Below are positions 8,160-16,530 of a DNA stretch of 64,000 bases, piece by piece. Under the pieces are notes generated by a model. It did not search any database. It saw only the letters and a program-made list of their open reading frames with translations, and was not told the origin of the DNA. Where the stretch lies: positions 372,001 to 436,000 of the forward strand of contig JBALVY010000002.1 of NCBI GenBank assembly GCA_036960375.1, read 5' to 3'. Origin of the DNA: CAWVSB01 sp036960375 (lineage in GTDB: Bacteria > Pseudomonadota > Gammaproteobacteria > Pseudomonadales > CAWVSB01). Position numbers and translations under genes: made by a program. Numbering within the stretch: position 1 is the stretch's first letter; every line of letters starts with the position of its first letter.

Positions 8160-9494
8160 ATGCGAATAAACGAATGGGTTAGTTCCATAGCCGATGCCGG
8201 GCGCGATTTATTACAGCGCAGCAGAAATGGCAAAAACGGCCGGAATATTCGAGATTTGTGCGTGGAGCTATGTTCCAGCAAAGGTGAAGCTATGGGTACG
8301 GCCATTGCTCAAGAGGTTGTGCAGGCCTATTTCGCTCTGGACGAAGAGCAAAAGCTGGACTTTTACCGCCTGTTACTTAGCGACTATAGCCCCGACAGAG
8401 CAGCTATTCTCGAACAGTTGGAGAAATACCAGCAAGCTGATGACCCTGATGTATTACAGCGCTTGGGTGAAGTGGTAGAGGGGCCGCGTCGGCGCCTGTT
8501 CCGTCGCATCAATATGGCTCCTTACGGTACTTCTACTGTACTCAGAATGCGTCAGGACTTACTGACCTGCTTAAGGGACCATCCTGAGTTGAAGCCCGTA
8601 GACAGCGATATGGTGTATTTATTTCGCTCGTGGTTTAACCGTGGCTTTTTAACTCTGGAAACCATTTCCTGGCGCACACCGGCACATATCCTGGAGAAGT
8701 TGATTGCCTATGAGGCTGTGCATGAAATGCAAGGCTGGGACGACCTGCGTCGCCGATTAGCGGACGACCGCCGTTGTTTTGCTTTTTTTCATCCTGCCTT
8801 GCCCGACGAACCACTTATTTTTGTTCAGGTAGCGCTGGTTAAAGGTATGGCAGGTAATGTCCAGGCCCTGCTAGCCGAACCTGGCTCGCAGGCTATGGAA
8901 GAGTTTGATACGGCGATTTTTTACTCTATCAGTAACTGCCAGCAAGGCTTGAAGGGTATATCGTTTGGTAATTTTCTTATAAAACAGGTGGTATTGGAGT
9001 TGAGTCGCGAATTTCCACAGCTCAAGAACTTTGCCACTTTGTCTCCGATTCCTGGCTTTCGCCGTTGGTTATCCAGGGAAATCGATGATGTGAATTCCAG
9101 TCTGTTGACGGATCTTCAAAAAACATCGCTGGAGCCCCTCAGAACAACTAACTGGCATAGCAATGAGATGATCAGCGAGGCGATGAAACCCTTGCTAATA
9201 GCACTTTGCGCCCATTATCTTGCTGAGGTAAAGCGAGTAGATGATCCACTCGATCCCGTGCAACGCTTTCACCTTGGCAATGGTGCCAGGGTTGAACGTT
9301 TAAACTGGATGGCCGACAGTTCTGCTAACGGAATTCAACAGTCTGCAGGTATGCTGGTAAATTACGGTTATCACTTGAGCAAAGTGGAAGCTAATCATGA
9401 GGCCTTTGTGAATACCCATAAAGTTGTGGTATCCAATGACTTCAAGAAGCTTAATGAAGAAGGCAAGGAATTACTTAAGGCTGAAAAATTATGA
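8160..9494 (+). CDS. Malonyl-CoA decarboxylase
   Basis: A 444-residue protein of the MLYCD/MatA family, which decarboxylates malonyl-CoA to acetyl-CoA. Family landmarks are AFFHPALPDEPLIFVQVAL (about 208-226), TAIFYSISNCQQGLKG (251-266), TLSPIPGFRRWL (293-304), and FHLGNGARVERLNWMAD (370-386). Ser295 and His371 align, from memory of the human enzyme, with its catalytic Ser/His pair. The N-terminal 180 residues are the helical oligomerisation domain. It lies 30 bases after the CoA-acylating dehydrogenase, and its TGA overlaps the next ATG (ATGA). No malonyl-CoA synthetase (MatB) or malonate carrier is nearby, so malonyl-CoA probably comes from the preceding enzyme. Confidence 0.93.
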   Translation: MRINEWVSSIADAGRDLLQRSRNGKNGRNIRDLCVELCSSKGEAMGTAIAQEVVQAYFALDEEQKLDFYRLLLSDYSPDRAAILEQLEKYQQADDPDVLQRLGEVVEGPRRRLFRRINMAPYGTSTVLRMRQDLLTCLRDHPELKPVDSDMVYLFRSWFNRGFLTLETISWRTPAHILEKLIAYEAVHEMQGWDDLRRRLADDRRCFAFFHPALPDEPLIFVQVALVKGMAGNVQALLAEPGSQAMEEFDTAIFYSISNCQQGLKGISFGNFLIKQVVLELSREFPQLKNFATLSPIPGFRRWLSREIDDVNSSLLTDLQKTSLEPLRTTNWHSNEMISEAMKPLLIALCAHYLAEVKRVDDPLDPVQRFHLGNGARVERLNWMADSSANGIQQSAGMLVNYGYHLSKVEANHEAFVNTHKVVVSNDFKKLNEEGKELLKAEKL

Positions 9495-9877
9495 CAGATG
9501 AGCGCTACCAAGCGGGTATGAAAACCCGACGTGAGGTATTGGGTGATAAACACGTCGATAAGGCAATCGATTCATCCAGCGAATTCAGTATGGCGATGCA
9601 GGAACTGGTCGTTAAAAATTGCTGGGGCGATATATGGAGCAGAGAAGGCCTTGATCGTAAAACCCGCAGTCTGGTTACCGTGGCCCTGCTAACGTCTTTG
9701 CGAGCCTCTGGTGAGCTTAAGGGGCATGTGCGTGGTGCCCTGCGTAATGGTGCAAGCAAAGAGGAAATTCAGGAGGTTCTGCTGCACGCCGCGACCTATT
9801 GTGGTATGCCCGCAGGTATAGAAGCTTTTCGTGCAGCAAGCGAGACTATTGAAGCTTGGGACGCGGGAGAGCGCTAA
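9491..9877 (+). CDS. Carboxymuconolactone decarboxylase family protein (PcaC-like)
   Basis: A 128-residue all-helical protein closely resembling PcaC (gamma-carboxymuconolactone decarboxylase). Landmarks are RYQAGMKTRREVLGDKHVDKA at the N-terminus, WGDIWSREGLDRKTRSLVTVAL in the middle, and GHVRGALRNGASKEEIQEVLLHAATYCGMPAG toward the end. Translation is coupled to malonyl-CoA decarboxylase by an ATGA overlap. No other protocatechuate-pathway gene is present, so a role in the beta-ketoadipate pathway is unlikely. It may act on a small acid or aldehyde of this pathway or serve in detoxification; its job here is unknown. Confidence 0.85.
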   Translation: MTDERYQAGMKTRREVLGDKHVDKAIDSSSEFSMAMQELVVKNCWGDIWSREGLDRKTRSLVTVALLTSLRASGELKGHVRGALRNGASKEEIQEVLLHAATYCGMPAGIEAFRAASETIEAWDAGER

Positions 9878-9890
9878 GCTCTCCCTTTTT
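9865..9890 (+). terminator. Rho-independent terminator of the bauA operon
   Basis: Arms GGGAGAGC (9865-9872) and GCTCTCCC (9878-9885) form a perfect 8-bp GC-rich stem with a 5-base loop, followed at once by TTTTT (9886-9890). The hairpin includes the stop codon of the PcaC-like gene. Confidence 0.9.
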
Positions 9891-9901
9891 GATTAATCGC
9901 T

Positions 9902-10666
9902 TTAAATTGTCATGCCGCCATCGATAACAATGCACTCACCGTTGGTATAGCTACCTGCCTCTGAGACCAAAAACAAAACAGCGCCGGCCATTTCTTTCGG
10001 CTCGGCATGACGCTTTAGAGGTATCTCATCTACCCATCGATCATAAATATCCTGGTTCTCAAATAGGGCGCCCGCAAATGCTGTTTTGGTTAAACCGGGT
10101 AAGATAGCGTTTACGCGAATTCCCAGTGGGCCGCATTCGCGTGCAAAGGCTTTTGTCATATTGATGACTGCAGCTTTAGTAATGGAATATATTCCCTGCA
10201 TGGGCGCGGGTTTAAGTCCGTTGATCGAAGCCGTATTAATAATGACGCCGCTTTTGTTGTCGCGCATAAGTTTGCCTGCTTCGACGGACATAAAGAAATA
10301 ACCGCGAATATTCACATCGACTGTTTTCTGGAATGCGCCAAGGTCAGTATCCAGAATATGGCCAAAATAGGGGTTGGTTGCGGCATTATTAATCAGTATG
10401 TCCAGTCGGCCGTGTTTGTCTCTAATTGTTGCAATGGTATTGGTAATCGCGTCCATGTCACCGATATGGCAGGCAAGCGCTTCGGCTTCACCACCGTCCG
10501 CATTGATAGAATCGGCAACTGCCTGACAGCCATCAATTTTTCGACTTGAGACGATGACATGCGCGCCCTGTTCAGCTAACAGGCGTGCGATTGCCTCGCC
10601 GATACCCCTGCTGGCTCCGGTTACCAGTGCGATTTTTCCTTTCAGGTTAAAAATATCAGTAGACAC
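9902..10666 (-). CDS. SDR-family oxidoreductase
   Basis: A 254-residue classical short-chain dehydrogenase. It has the NAD(P)-binding TGASRGIG near residues 16-23, NNAA near 90, the active-site serine in NTASINGL, and Y-x3-K in YSITK, and ends in ECIVIDGGMTI. The GTG start is preceded by AAAGGAT. The substrate cannot be told from sequence; such proteins oxidise secondary alcohols or 3-hydroxyacyl groups. It is convergent with the bauA operon and separated from it by a terminator, and sits downstream of the two lipid genes. Confidence 0.88.
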   Translation of the reverse strand: MSTDIFNLKGKIALVTGASRGIGEAIARLLAEQGAHVIVSSRKIDGCQAVADSINADGGEAEALACHIGDMDAITNTIATIRDKHGRLDILINNAATNPYFGHILDTDLGAFQKTVDVNIRGYFFMSVEAGKLMRDNKSGVIINTASINGLKPAPMQGIYSITKAAVINMTKAFARECGPLGIRVNAILPGLTKTAFAGALFENQDIYDRWVDEIPLKRHAEPKEMAGAVLFLVSEAGSYTNGECIVIDGGMTI

Positions 10667-10750
10667 GTGACGATCCTTTTTTTGCAGATTTTTGAACGGA
10701 ATATATTAGCAGAAACTGACAAGATTGGTTTCTTATTGGGTTTATATTCG

Positions 10751-11953
10751 CTATACGGGAGCGGCACTTGTCGGTTTGGTAGATTTTTGAAGCCAAACCA
10801 GGGCAATGATCGACAGCCCAACGTAAACAATAATCCATTCAAAATAATCAGGGCGACCCAGTAGCGCTATGACCAGTGGAATAGTGATTATGATGCGTAC
10901 CCATTCCAGGATAGGCGCACGACCTTCAAGTAGCCAGCCTATGGATATCAGGGAGGTGAGCAAGTAGACAAATAAAACCGTATTACTTATCGAATCCAGC
11001 TGACCAGAGGCATAGATCAAGGCAACACCGACTATATTGGATACGATAAACTGAGCTAACGCATAGAATTTTACCGCAGCGGGAATAGTCGGATCGAAGT
11101 GATTGCCCGGTACCACTGTGCCTTTATTAATACCGGGTGCAATATAGCCGGTAGTGCCGACAAAAATGTGGAACTTGTCTTTCCAGTGTGGCGTTTTTAA
11201 GGCATCTTTTAACATGCTGATGTATAAGTGCACGTTGGCCCAAAGCGGGTTCCAGCTATTGAGGCCTCGGGTAATGCCGTAGTCGGGTGGAAGCGACTTG
11301 TTTTCGCGTTTGTAAGTACCAAAAGCTCTGTCCCACAGTATAAAAACTCCACCGTAATTTTTATCGATATATTCCGGGTTGCGGGCGTGATGAACACGAT
11401 GATTAGAGGGCGTGATGAGCAAGTACTCCAGAGGACCCAGTTCTGGAATAAAACGAGTGTGAACCCAAAATTGATAAATCAGGTTGGCGCTTGCCACGGT
11501 GACAAATACCTCGGCTGGCATTCCGAGCATGAAACAGGGGATATAAAAGACCCAGCTCAACAGAAAGCTCATGCTCGTTTGGCGTAGCGCGGTACTGAGG
11601 TTGTACTCTTCGCTTTGATGGTGTGCCACATGGGCTGCCCAAAATATCTTTCTTTCGTGGCTTATTCTATGAAACCAATAATAACATAAATCATAGAGCA
11701 CAAAGGCGATTGCATATCCAAGCCAGCTTGTCGTGGCCCACGTTTCAATAGATAGGTGTTGCTGTATCCAGCTGAATACCATACCGCCAATACCAACAAT
11801 TAGCAGCTTCCTGGTGGTGCTGATAATACCCATACTGAGGCTGTTTATCGTATCGTTTATACGGTAATAAGCAGTGCCCTTATATCTATCCCAGCATACT
11901 TCAATAATGATGGATAATAGAAAAAATGGAATTGCGTAGAGTACCAGGTCCAT
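10751..11953 (-). CDS. Sterol desaturase / fatty acid hydroxylase superfamily membrane protein (alkylglycerol monooxygenase-like)
   Basis: A 400-residue integral membrane di-iron oxygenase. The eight-histidine pattern is visible as HRISH (H-x3-H), HVAHH (H-x2-HH) and HRVHH, with the intervening HTRF. There are N-terminal helices, a C-terminal run of further hydrophobic helices (about 290-385), and FVLYDLCYYWFHRISHER characteristic of the superfamily. The length with extra C-terminal helices resembles alkylglycerol monooxygenase (TMEM195-like), which cleaves ether lipids. It sits 2 bases from a lysoplasmalogenase-like gene on the same strand, supporting an ether-lipid role. That role is inference. 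Confidence 0.82.
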   Translation of the reverse strand: MDLVLYAIPFFLLSIIIEVCWDRYKGTAYYRINDTINSLSMGIISTTRKLLIVGIGGMVFSWIQQHLSIETWATTSWLGYAIAFVLYDLCYYWFHRISHERKIFWAAHVAHHQSEEYNLSTALRQTSMSFLLSWVFYIPCFMLGMPAEVFVTVASANLIYQFWVHTRFIPELGPLEYLLITPSNHRVHHARNPEYIDKNYGGVFILWDRAFGTYKRENKSLPPDYGITRGLNSWNPLWANVHLYISMLKDALKTPHWKDKFHIFVGTTGYIAPGINKGTVVPGNHFDPTIPAAVKFYALAQFIVSNIVGVALIYASGQLDSISNTVLFVYLLTSLISIGWLLEGRAPILEWVRIIITIPLVIALLGRPDYFEWIIVYVGLSIIALVWLQKSTKPTSAAPV

Positions 11954-11955
11954 TG

Positions 11956-12603
11956 TTATTTCCCGTTAGCTAGAGTGTTTCTTTGATTGGAAAAAAAGTG
12001 TAACACTGAATACGTGATAAATAGTTGTGCTGCATAATAGCTAAGCATTATCCCCACTCGAGCCCACCAGAACGGCTCTATAAAACGATTCCAGCCAATC
12101 AGGAAATCCGAAAATAGAAAGCTGTAAGCCCCGATGACACCCCAGCCTATAGCCAGACGACTGACGGACGCGGCGGTAGCCATGAGGCCTATAACGAGGA
12201 TGTAGATTCCAATATAGAGAGAGAGTTCGCCGGTGTGGGGCAATAAAAAGGCTAGACAGAGCGCGGTCAAACCGAGAGCCGGCAGTGCGTATAGGGGTTT
12301 CTTCAGCAAGGGCCCCCGACACCACAGGCCAGTATAAAATAAATGCCCTATTAAAAACGAAGCCAGTCCGGGAATGAATTGTCCGTAAGCCAAAAAAGTG
12401 TCGCCGCCGCCACCGAAGATAAGTGCTGCGAGTAAAAGGGTTCTGTCAGGAAAATGACTGCGCGCTACCCACACGATGAGCATGAGTAAGGGCAGTATCT
12501 TCAAAATAGCTTTCGCCGGGTTGACGGTAGTTGGCTCAATAGCAATATAAAGCGCAGCCAGAAGGCAGAAGCACAGCAGAAAAATAATGCGATTATTGGG
12601 CAC
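11956..12603 (-). CDS. YhhN / TMEM86-family membrane protein (lysoplasmalogenase-like)
   Basis: A 215-residue protein with about eight hydrophobic helices. Family marks include KAILKILPLLMLIVW near the N-terminus, FGGGGDTFLAYG, IGHLFYTGLW, and FSDFLIGWNRF. TMEM86/YhhN proteins hydrolyse the vinyl-ether bond of lysoplasmalogens. It is cotranscribed with the downstream desaturase-like gene (gap of only 2 bases). Assignment as an enzyme rests on family knowledge; the bacterial substrate is not established here. Confidence 0.8.
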   Translation of the reverse strand: MPNNRIIFLLCFCLLAALYIAIEPTTVNPAKAILKILPLLMLIVWVARSHFPDRTLLLAALIFGGGGDTFLAYGQFIPGLASFLIGHLFYTGLWCRGPLLKKPLYALPALGLTALCLAFLLPHTGELSLYIGIYILVIGLMATAASVSRLAIGWGVIGAYSFLFSDFLIGWNRFIEPFWWARVGIMLSYYAAQLFITYSVLHFFSNQRNTLANGK

Positions 12604-12772
12604 GAAATATCGTCCAATAGGATTTGAGATACGTATTTATCATTAAGGTGATCATTGTATTTCGCTATCGGTGTGTGTTTTTATACTACAATAGCAGTAG
12701 TACACTTCACTGGCAATTTCACCGGACGCAAAAAAATGGCCTGATTAAGCCCTTTGAATAGCATCGAAGAAA

Positions 12773-13732
12773 TTAACGTTCTACATAATTGACTTCAGGC
12801 AGTACGCACAGCATTTCGAACAGCATATTAGCGCCAACGACTGAAGTATTGTGGGTAGGGTCATACGGGGGCGCCACTTCAACCAAGTCACCGCCAACCA
12901 CGTCCAGGCCTTTACATCCGCGGACTATTTCGATGCCTTGATGGACTGTTAGTCCTCCCACTTCAGCTGTTCCTGTGCCTGGGGCATAAGCAGGGTCTAA
13001 GCCGTCAATATCGAAGCTGATGTAAACCGGGCCACCGCCGACTTGCTGGCGAACTTCTTCCATTAGTGGCGCTAGAGATTTATACCAGCATTCTTCCGCC
13101 TGAACCACGCGGAAACCCTGGTTGCGTCCCCAGTCGTATTCATCGATGGAGTAGCCGGTACCGCGCAGGCCTATTTGTACCACGCGCTTACAGTCGAGCA
13201 AACCTTCTTCGACTGCTCTTCTAAAAGGTGTGCCGTGAGCGATACTTTCTCCAAACTGGTGGTCATTGGTATCAGCATGAGCATCGATGTGGACTACGCC
13301 AATAGGGCCGTGTTTTTTGTACAGAGCACGCAATATAGGCAATACAATTGTGTGGTCTCCGCCCATAGTCAATGGCTTAACGCCATGGTCCAGAACCTTG
13401 TCATAAAAGGCTTCGATGATATCGATGCTTTTTAGCAGGTTAAAGGTATTGATAGGTACATCGCCGATATCGGCTATCGTCATGCTATTAAATGGGTCCG
13501 CACCGGTGGAGACATTAAAAGGTCGAAGCATGCGAGACTCATCGCGAATTTCTCTGGGGCCCAAGCGGGCTCCAGGGCGATTGGATGAGCCAATGTCCAG
13601 CGGTATACCAATGAAGGCCGCATCCAGCTCACTGCTTAGCTCAATCATCGGCAGGCGCATAAAAGTGGCAAAACCGCCGCAGCGCGGCATTTCGTTGCCG
13701 CTTTGGGGTTGGTAAAAGGTTTTCTCGGACAT
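12773..13732 (-). CDS. Arginase/agmatinase-family ureohydrolase, probable guanidinobutyrase or guanidinopropionase
   Basis: A 319-residue binuclear-manganese ureohydrolase. Metal ligands are seen in MGGDH, HIDAHADTND and SFDIDGLDP. The region from FATFMRLP to GARLGPREIRDESRML and the HGTPFRRAVEEGLLD stretch resemble Pseudomonas GbuA/GpuA (also about 319 residues) more than agmatinase SpeB. The reaction would be 4-guanidinobutyrate to GABA + urea, or 3-guanidinopropionate to beta-alanine + urea. The neighbouring cassettes would consume either product. A terminator separates it from the upstream dehydrogenase gene, so it may have its own promoter. Confidence 0.87.
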   Translation of the reverse strand: MSEKTFYQPQSGNEMPRCGGFATFMRLPMIELSSELDAAFIGIPLDIGSSNRPGARLGPREIRDESRMLRPFNVSTGADPFNSMTIADIGDVPINTFNLLKSIDIIEAFYDKVLDHGVKPLTMGGDHTIVLPILRALYKKHGPIGVVHIDAHADTNDHQFGESIAHGTPFRRAVEEGLLDCKRVVQIGLRGTGYSIDEYDWGRNQGFRVVQAEECWYKSLAPLMEEVRQQVGGGPVYISFDIDGLDPAYAPGTGTAEVGGLTVHQGIEIVRGCKGLDVVGGDLVEVAPPYDPTHNTSVVGANMLFEMLCVLPEVNYVER

Positions 13733-13753
13733 GGGCGCTTAGCTCCTAATGAC

Positions 13754-13779
13754 AAAAAAAGCCGGAGCGCTTGCTCCGG
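13754..13779 (-). terminator. Rho-independent terminator after the SucD-like gene
   Basis: On the minus strand the arms CCGGAGC and GCTCCGG form a perfect 7-bp stem around a 4-base loop (13762-13779), followed by seven T (AAAAAAA at 13754-13760 on the plus strand). It lies just after the dehydrogenase stop codon and before the ureohydrolase start. Confidence 0.88.
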
Positions 13780-13798
13780 TCTGTTCACTTATCCGTAT

Positions 13799-15142
13799 TT
13801 ATGCCCAGATGGCTTCATCGGTGGGCACGGGTTTGTCGTGTTTATGGCCGATGCGCGAGACGTTGATCAGGTGTTTATAGTCCAGGTTTTCAGAAATGGA
13901 ATTATTGCCCCAGGAGCCGCAACCCAACGTAGTGGTTGGTGCAAAGCCGTTTTGCAGGCTGCCACCGGCGGTTAAGGAGCTGGCCTCATTCACTATCAGG
14001 CGGCTGATGGGCAAAGCGACGCCGGCCTTTGCAATATTTTCTGCATTATTGGAGTGAATAGCGGTCGAGTGGCCGGCTCCCTCCATGCTCAGGTTGTGGT
14101 GGGCGATAGCGACCGCGTGGTCAAAGGTTTCATATTCAAACGCTACCATCACTGGACACATTTTCTCTTTACGAAGAATATCGTCATCTTCACCGTTGGA
14201 CTTGATCAGTATCACCTTGGTATCTGCGGGCACCTCTATACCAGCCATTTCGGCTACGGCCTGAACAGATTGACCAACGACTCTGCCGGCGATGTGGCCG
14301 TCTTCAAACAGGGTATTACGCAGTTTATCGGCTATTGCCTGATCTTCGATATAGAAGGCACCGTTGGCTCTAAATGCGGCGATAACATCTGCGTAATCGT
14401 TTTTATGCGCGATAACAGATTGTTCTCCCGAGCAGATAATGCCGTTGTCGAATTTGCGGCCGGCTATCACTTTGCAAGCTGCATCGTTGTAATCGACGTC
14501 GGTATCGATAATCACCTGTACATTGCCAGGGCCAACGCCATAGGAGGGCTTGCCGCTGCTATAAGCCGACTGAACCATGGCGGGACCACCGGTCGCAACC
14601 AGTACGTCAACCGATCGCATCAGCTCTTGAGTTGCTTCAATTGATGGCTCACGGATTATTTGAATGAGATTGTCCGGGGCGCCCAGACGCCTGATTTCCG
14701 AGTTCATCAGATCAACCGCTTTTGCACTACAGTTTTTAGCGCGCGGGTGCGGCGCTACAATAATAGCGTTGCCACCCTTTAACGCGAACATGGCATTACA
14801 CATAGGAGTCACAATAGGGTTTGTGGTTGGCGTCACAGCGCCAATAACACCAATCGGTTTCGCGACTTCGATGATCCCGTGTTCATCCTGTTCGGAAATT
14901 ATCCCGATAGAACGCTTGCCCTTTAAATTATTCCAAATGGCACGAGATTTGCCTTTGTTCTTCGCTACTTTATCTTCATAGACGCCCATGCGTGTTTCGT
15001 CGACTGCATCACGCGCTAGTTCTTCAGCGTTGTCGTATATGATCTTGCCTATGGCGCGTACAATTTCGTCTACCTGTTCCTGCGAATACTTCGCATATTC
15101 CATCTGGGCGATACGAGCTTTGTTCATCAGATCGGTAATCAT
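13799..15142 (-). CDS. CoA-acylating succinate-semialdehyde dehydrogenase (SucD-like)
   Basis: A 447-residue CoA-acylating aldehyde dehydrogenase very like Clostridium kluyveri SucD: AKYSQEQVDEIVRAIGK, DETRMGVYEDKVAKN, VTPTTNPIVTPMCNAM, FDNGIICSGEQSVIAH, NGFAPTTTLGCGSWG and HLINVSRIGH. The catalytic cysteine is C237 in NGIICSGEQ. The ATG at 15142 follows GGAGTTAAAC and is preferred over an in-frame TTG 12 bases upstream. The proposed reaction is succinate semialdehyde to succinyl-CoA, after a GABA-type aminotransferase encoded 35 bases upstream. Sulfoacetaldehyde dehydrogenase (SauS) is a close relative and remains an alternative. Confidence 0.86.
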   Translation of the reverse strand: MITDLMNKARIAQMEYAKYSQEQVDEIVRAIGKIIYDNAEELARDAVDETRMGVYEDKVAKNKGKSRAIWNNLKGKRSIGIISEQDEHGIIEVAKPIGVIGAVTPTTNPIVTPMCNAMFALKGGNAIIVAPHPRAKNCSAKAVDLMNSEIRRLGAPDNLIQIIREPSIEATQELMRSVDVLVATGGPAMVQSAYSSGKPSYGVGPGNVQVIIDTDVDYNDAACKVIAGRKFDNGIICSGEQSVIAHKNDYADVIAAFRANGAFYIEDQAIADKLRNTLFEDGHIAGRVVGQSVQAVAEMAGIEVPADTKVILIKSNGEDDDILRKEKMCPVMVAFEYETFDHAVAIAHHNLSMEGAGHSTAIHSNNAENIAKAGVALPISRLIVNEASSLTAGGSLQNGFAPTTTLGCGSWGNNSISENLDYKHLINVSRIGHKHDKPVPTDEAIWA

Positions 15143-15177
15143 GTTTAACTCCAATTATGTTCTGCCACTCGGGCGTC

Positions 15178-16530
15178 TTAGCCTAACAGTAGATTGTTTT
15201 GCTGAGCGAATGTATAGGTCTTATTCAGCGCATCGGCGAACCGGCTGATAATATCATCAATTTGTTCGTTGCTGATTATCAATGGTGGACAGAAGGCCAA
15301 AGAATTGCCGGCAACGGCACGAAGAATCAGACCGTTGTCCTGACAGTTTTTGACCATCGTAGCGCCGACAGATCCGTTGGCAAACTCTTGTCCGGTTATT
15401 TTATTGGCGACCAGTTCAACTGCGGCGAGTAATCCTCGGCCACGTACTTCGCCGACCATCGGGTGGTCATTGAATTGTGCTAACTGCGCTTGCAGGTAAT
15501 CGCCACGTTCGGCAGCGTGAGCGAAGATGTTGTCACGTTCATAAATTTCCAGGGTTTTTAGTGCGACAGCACAGGCAACAGGGTGGCCGGAATAGGTGTA
15601 GCCGTGACCAAAGGCGCCGGCAGCGGCGCTTTGATCCGCCATTGCTTCGTACATATCTCCGCGAATTGCAGCAGCAGATATGGGCATATAAGCCGATGAA
15701 AGCTGCTTAGCCAATGTCATCATGTCTGGTTTTTGAATATTGACGGTGGCAGAGCCAAAGTCGTTGCCGGTACGGCCAAAGCCCGTGATGACCTCATCTG
15801 TCCACATTAGAATATCGTATTTATTCAGCAGGGCCTGCACTTTCTCGAAATATCCTGCGGGCGGAACCAGTACGCCGGATGCACCAGTAACAGGCTCAGC
15901 AATAAAGGCGGCAATGGTTTCAGGCCCCTCTCGTAGAATTTGAGCCTCAAGGTTGCCGACAATACGGTCAACAAACTCTACTTCGGTCTCGTTACCCTGC
16001 TTGCCACGATAGTAATGTGCGTGATCCGTACGGATAATTCCCAGCGCATCAATCGGCAAGTCGAAGTGCTGCTGGTTAACTGGCAGACCGGTGAGGGATG
16101 CGGCTGCTACGGTGACACCGTGGTAGGAGCGTTGACGAGAAATGATTTTACGCTTCTCAGGTTTGCCGATAGCAGCGAAATAATAGCGCAACATTTTAAT
16201 GTGCGAATCATTGGCGTCTGACCCAGAGCTGCCGAAAAATACGGTGGCGTTATTCATTGGTAGCATGGCAGACAGTTTGTCGGCCAGATCTATTGCCACC
16301 TGGTGTGTTTTACCACCAAACATATGGGTATAGGTCAGTTTGCGCATTTGCTCGGTAGTGGCTTCGATTAGCTCTTCGTTGCCATAACCCAAGGCGGTAC
16401 ACCACAGTCCAGCCATGCCTTCTATATATTGATTACCTTTATCGTCGTAGACATAGATGCCTTCGCCGCGCTCAATCTTGATCTGCTCGATTGCCTTAAA
16501 GTTAGTCGTGGGGTAAACAATATGGGTCAT
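15178..16530 (-). CDS. Class III omega-aminotransferase (candidate GABA or related omega-amino acid aminotransferase)
   Basis: A 450-residue PLP enzyme of the class III (omega) family. Marks are GMAGLWCTALGYG, FFGSSGSDANDSHIKMLRYY, SYHGVTVAAASLTGLP and WTDEVITGFGRTG, with the PLP lysine K275 in TLAKQLSSAYMPISA. It is clearly different from the BauA in this window and closer to broad omega-transaminases acting on GABA, putrescine or taurine-like substrates. It is the first gene of the cassette with the SucD-like dehydrogenase and is divergent from a LysR regulator. GABA is the favoured substrate because of that dehydrogenase (inference). Confidence 0.88.
   Translation of the reverse strand: MTHIVYPTTNFKAIEQIKIERGEGIYVYDDKGNQYIEGMAGLWCTALGYGNEELIEATTEQMRKLTYTHMFGGKTHQVAIDLADKLSAMLPMNNATVFFGSSGSDANDSHIKMLRYYFAAIGKPEKRKIISRQRSYHGVTVAAASLTGLPVNQQHFDLPIDALGIIRTDHAHYYRGKQGNETEVEFVDRIVGNLEAQILREGPETIAAFIAEPVTGASGVLVPPAGYFEKVQALLNKYDILMWTDEVITGFGRTGNDFGSATVNIQKPDMMTLAKQLSSAYMPISAAAIRGDMYEAMADQSAAAGAFGHGYTYSGHPVACAVALKTLEIYERDNIFAHAAERGDYLQAQLAQFNDHPMVGEVRGRGLLAAVELVANKITGQEFANGSVGATMVKNCQDNGLILRAVAGNSLAFCPPLIISNEQIDDIISRFADALNKTYTFAQQNNLLLG

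Noticed and set aside
8160..9494. Malonate utilisation (mat) operon
   Set aside because: Malonyl-CoA synthetase and a malonate carrier are absent; the neighbours are amino-acid enzymes.
12733..12755. Possible terminator after the ureohydrolase gene (minus strand)
   Set aside because: A T-run is present, but the stem has about three pairs and a mismatch.
14054..14644. Open frame of 196 codons antisense to the SucD-like gene
   Set aside because: The opposite strand encodes a clear, full-length aldehyde dehydrogenase; this frame resembles nothing and has no ribosome-binding site.
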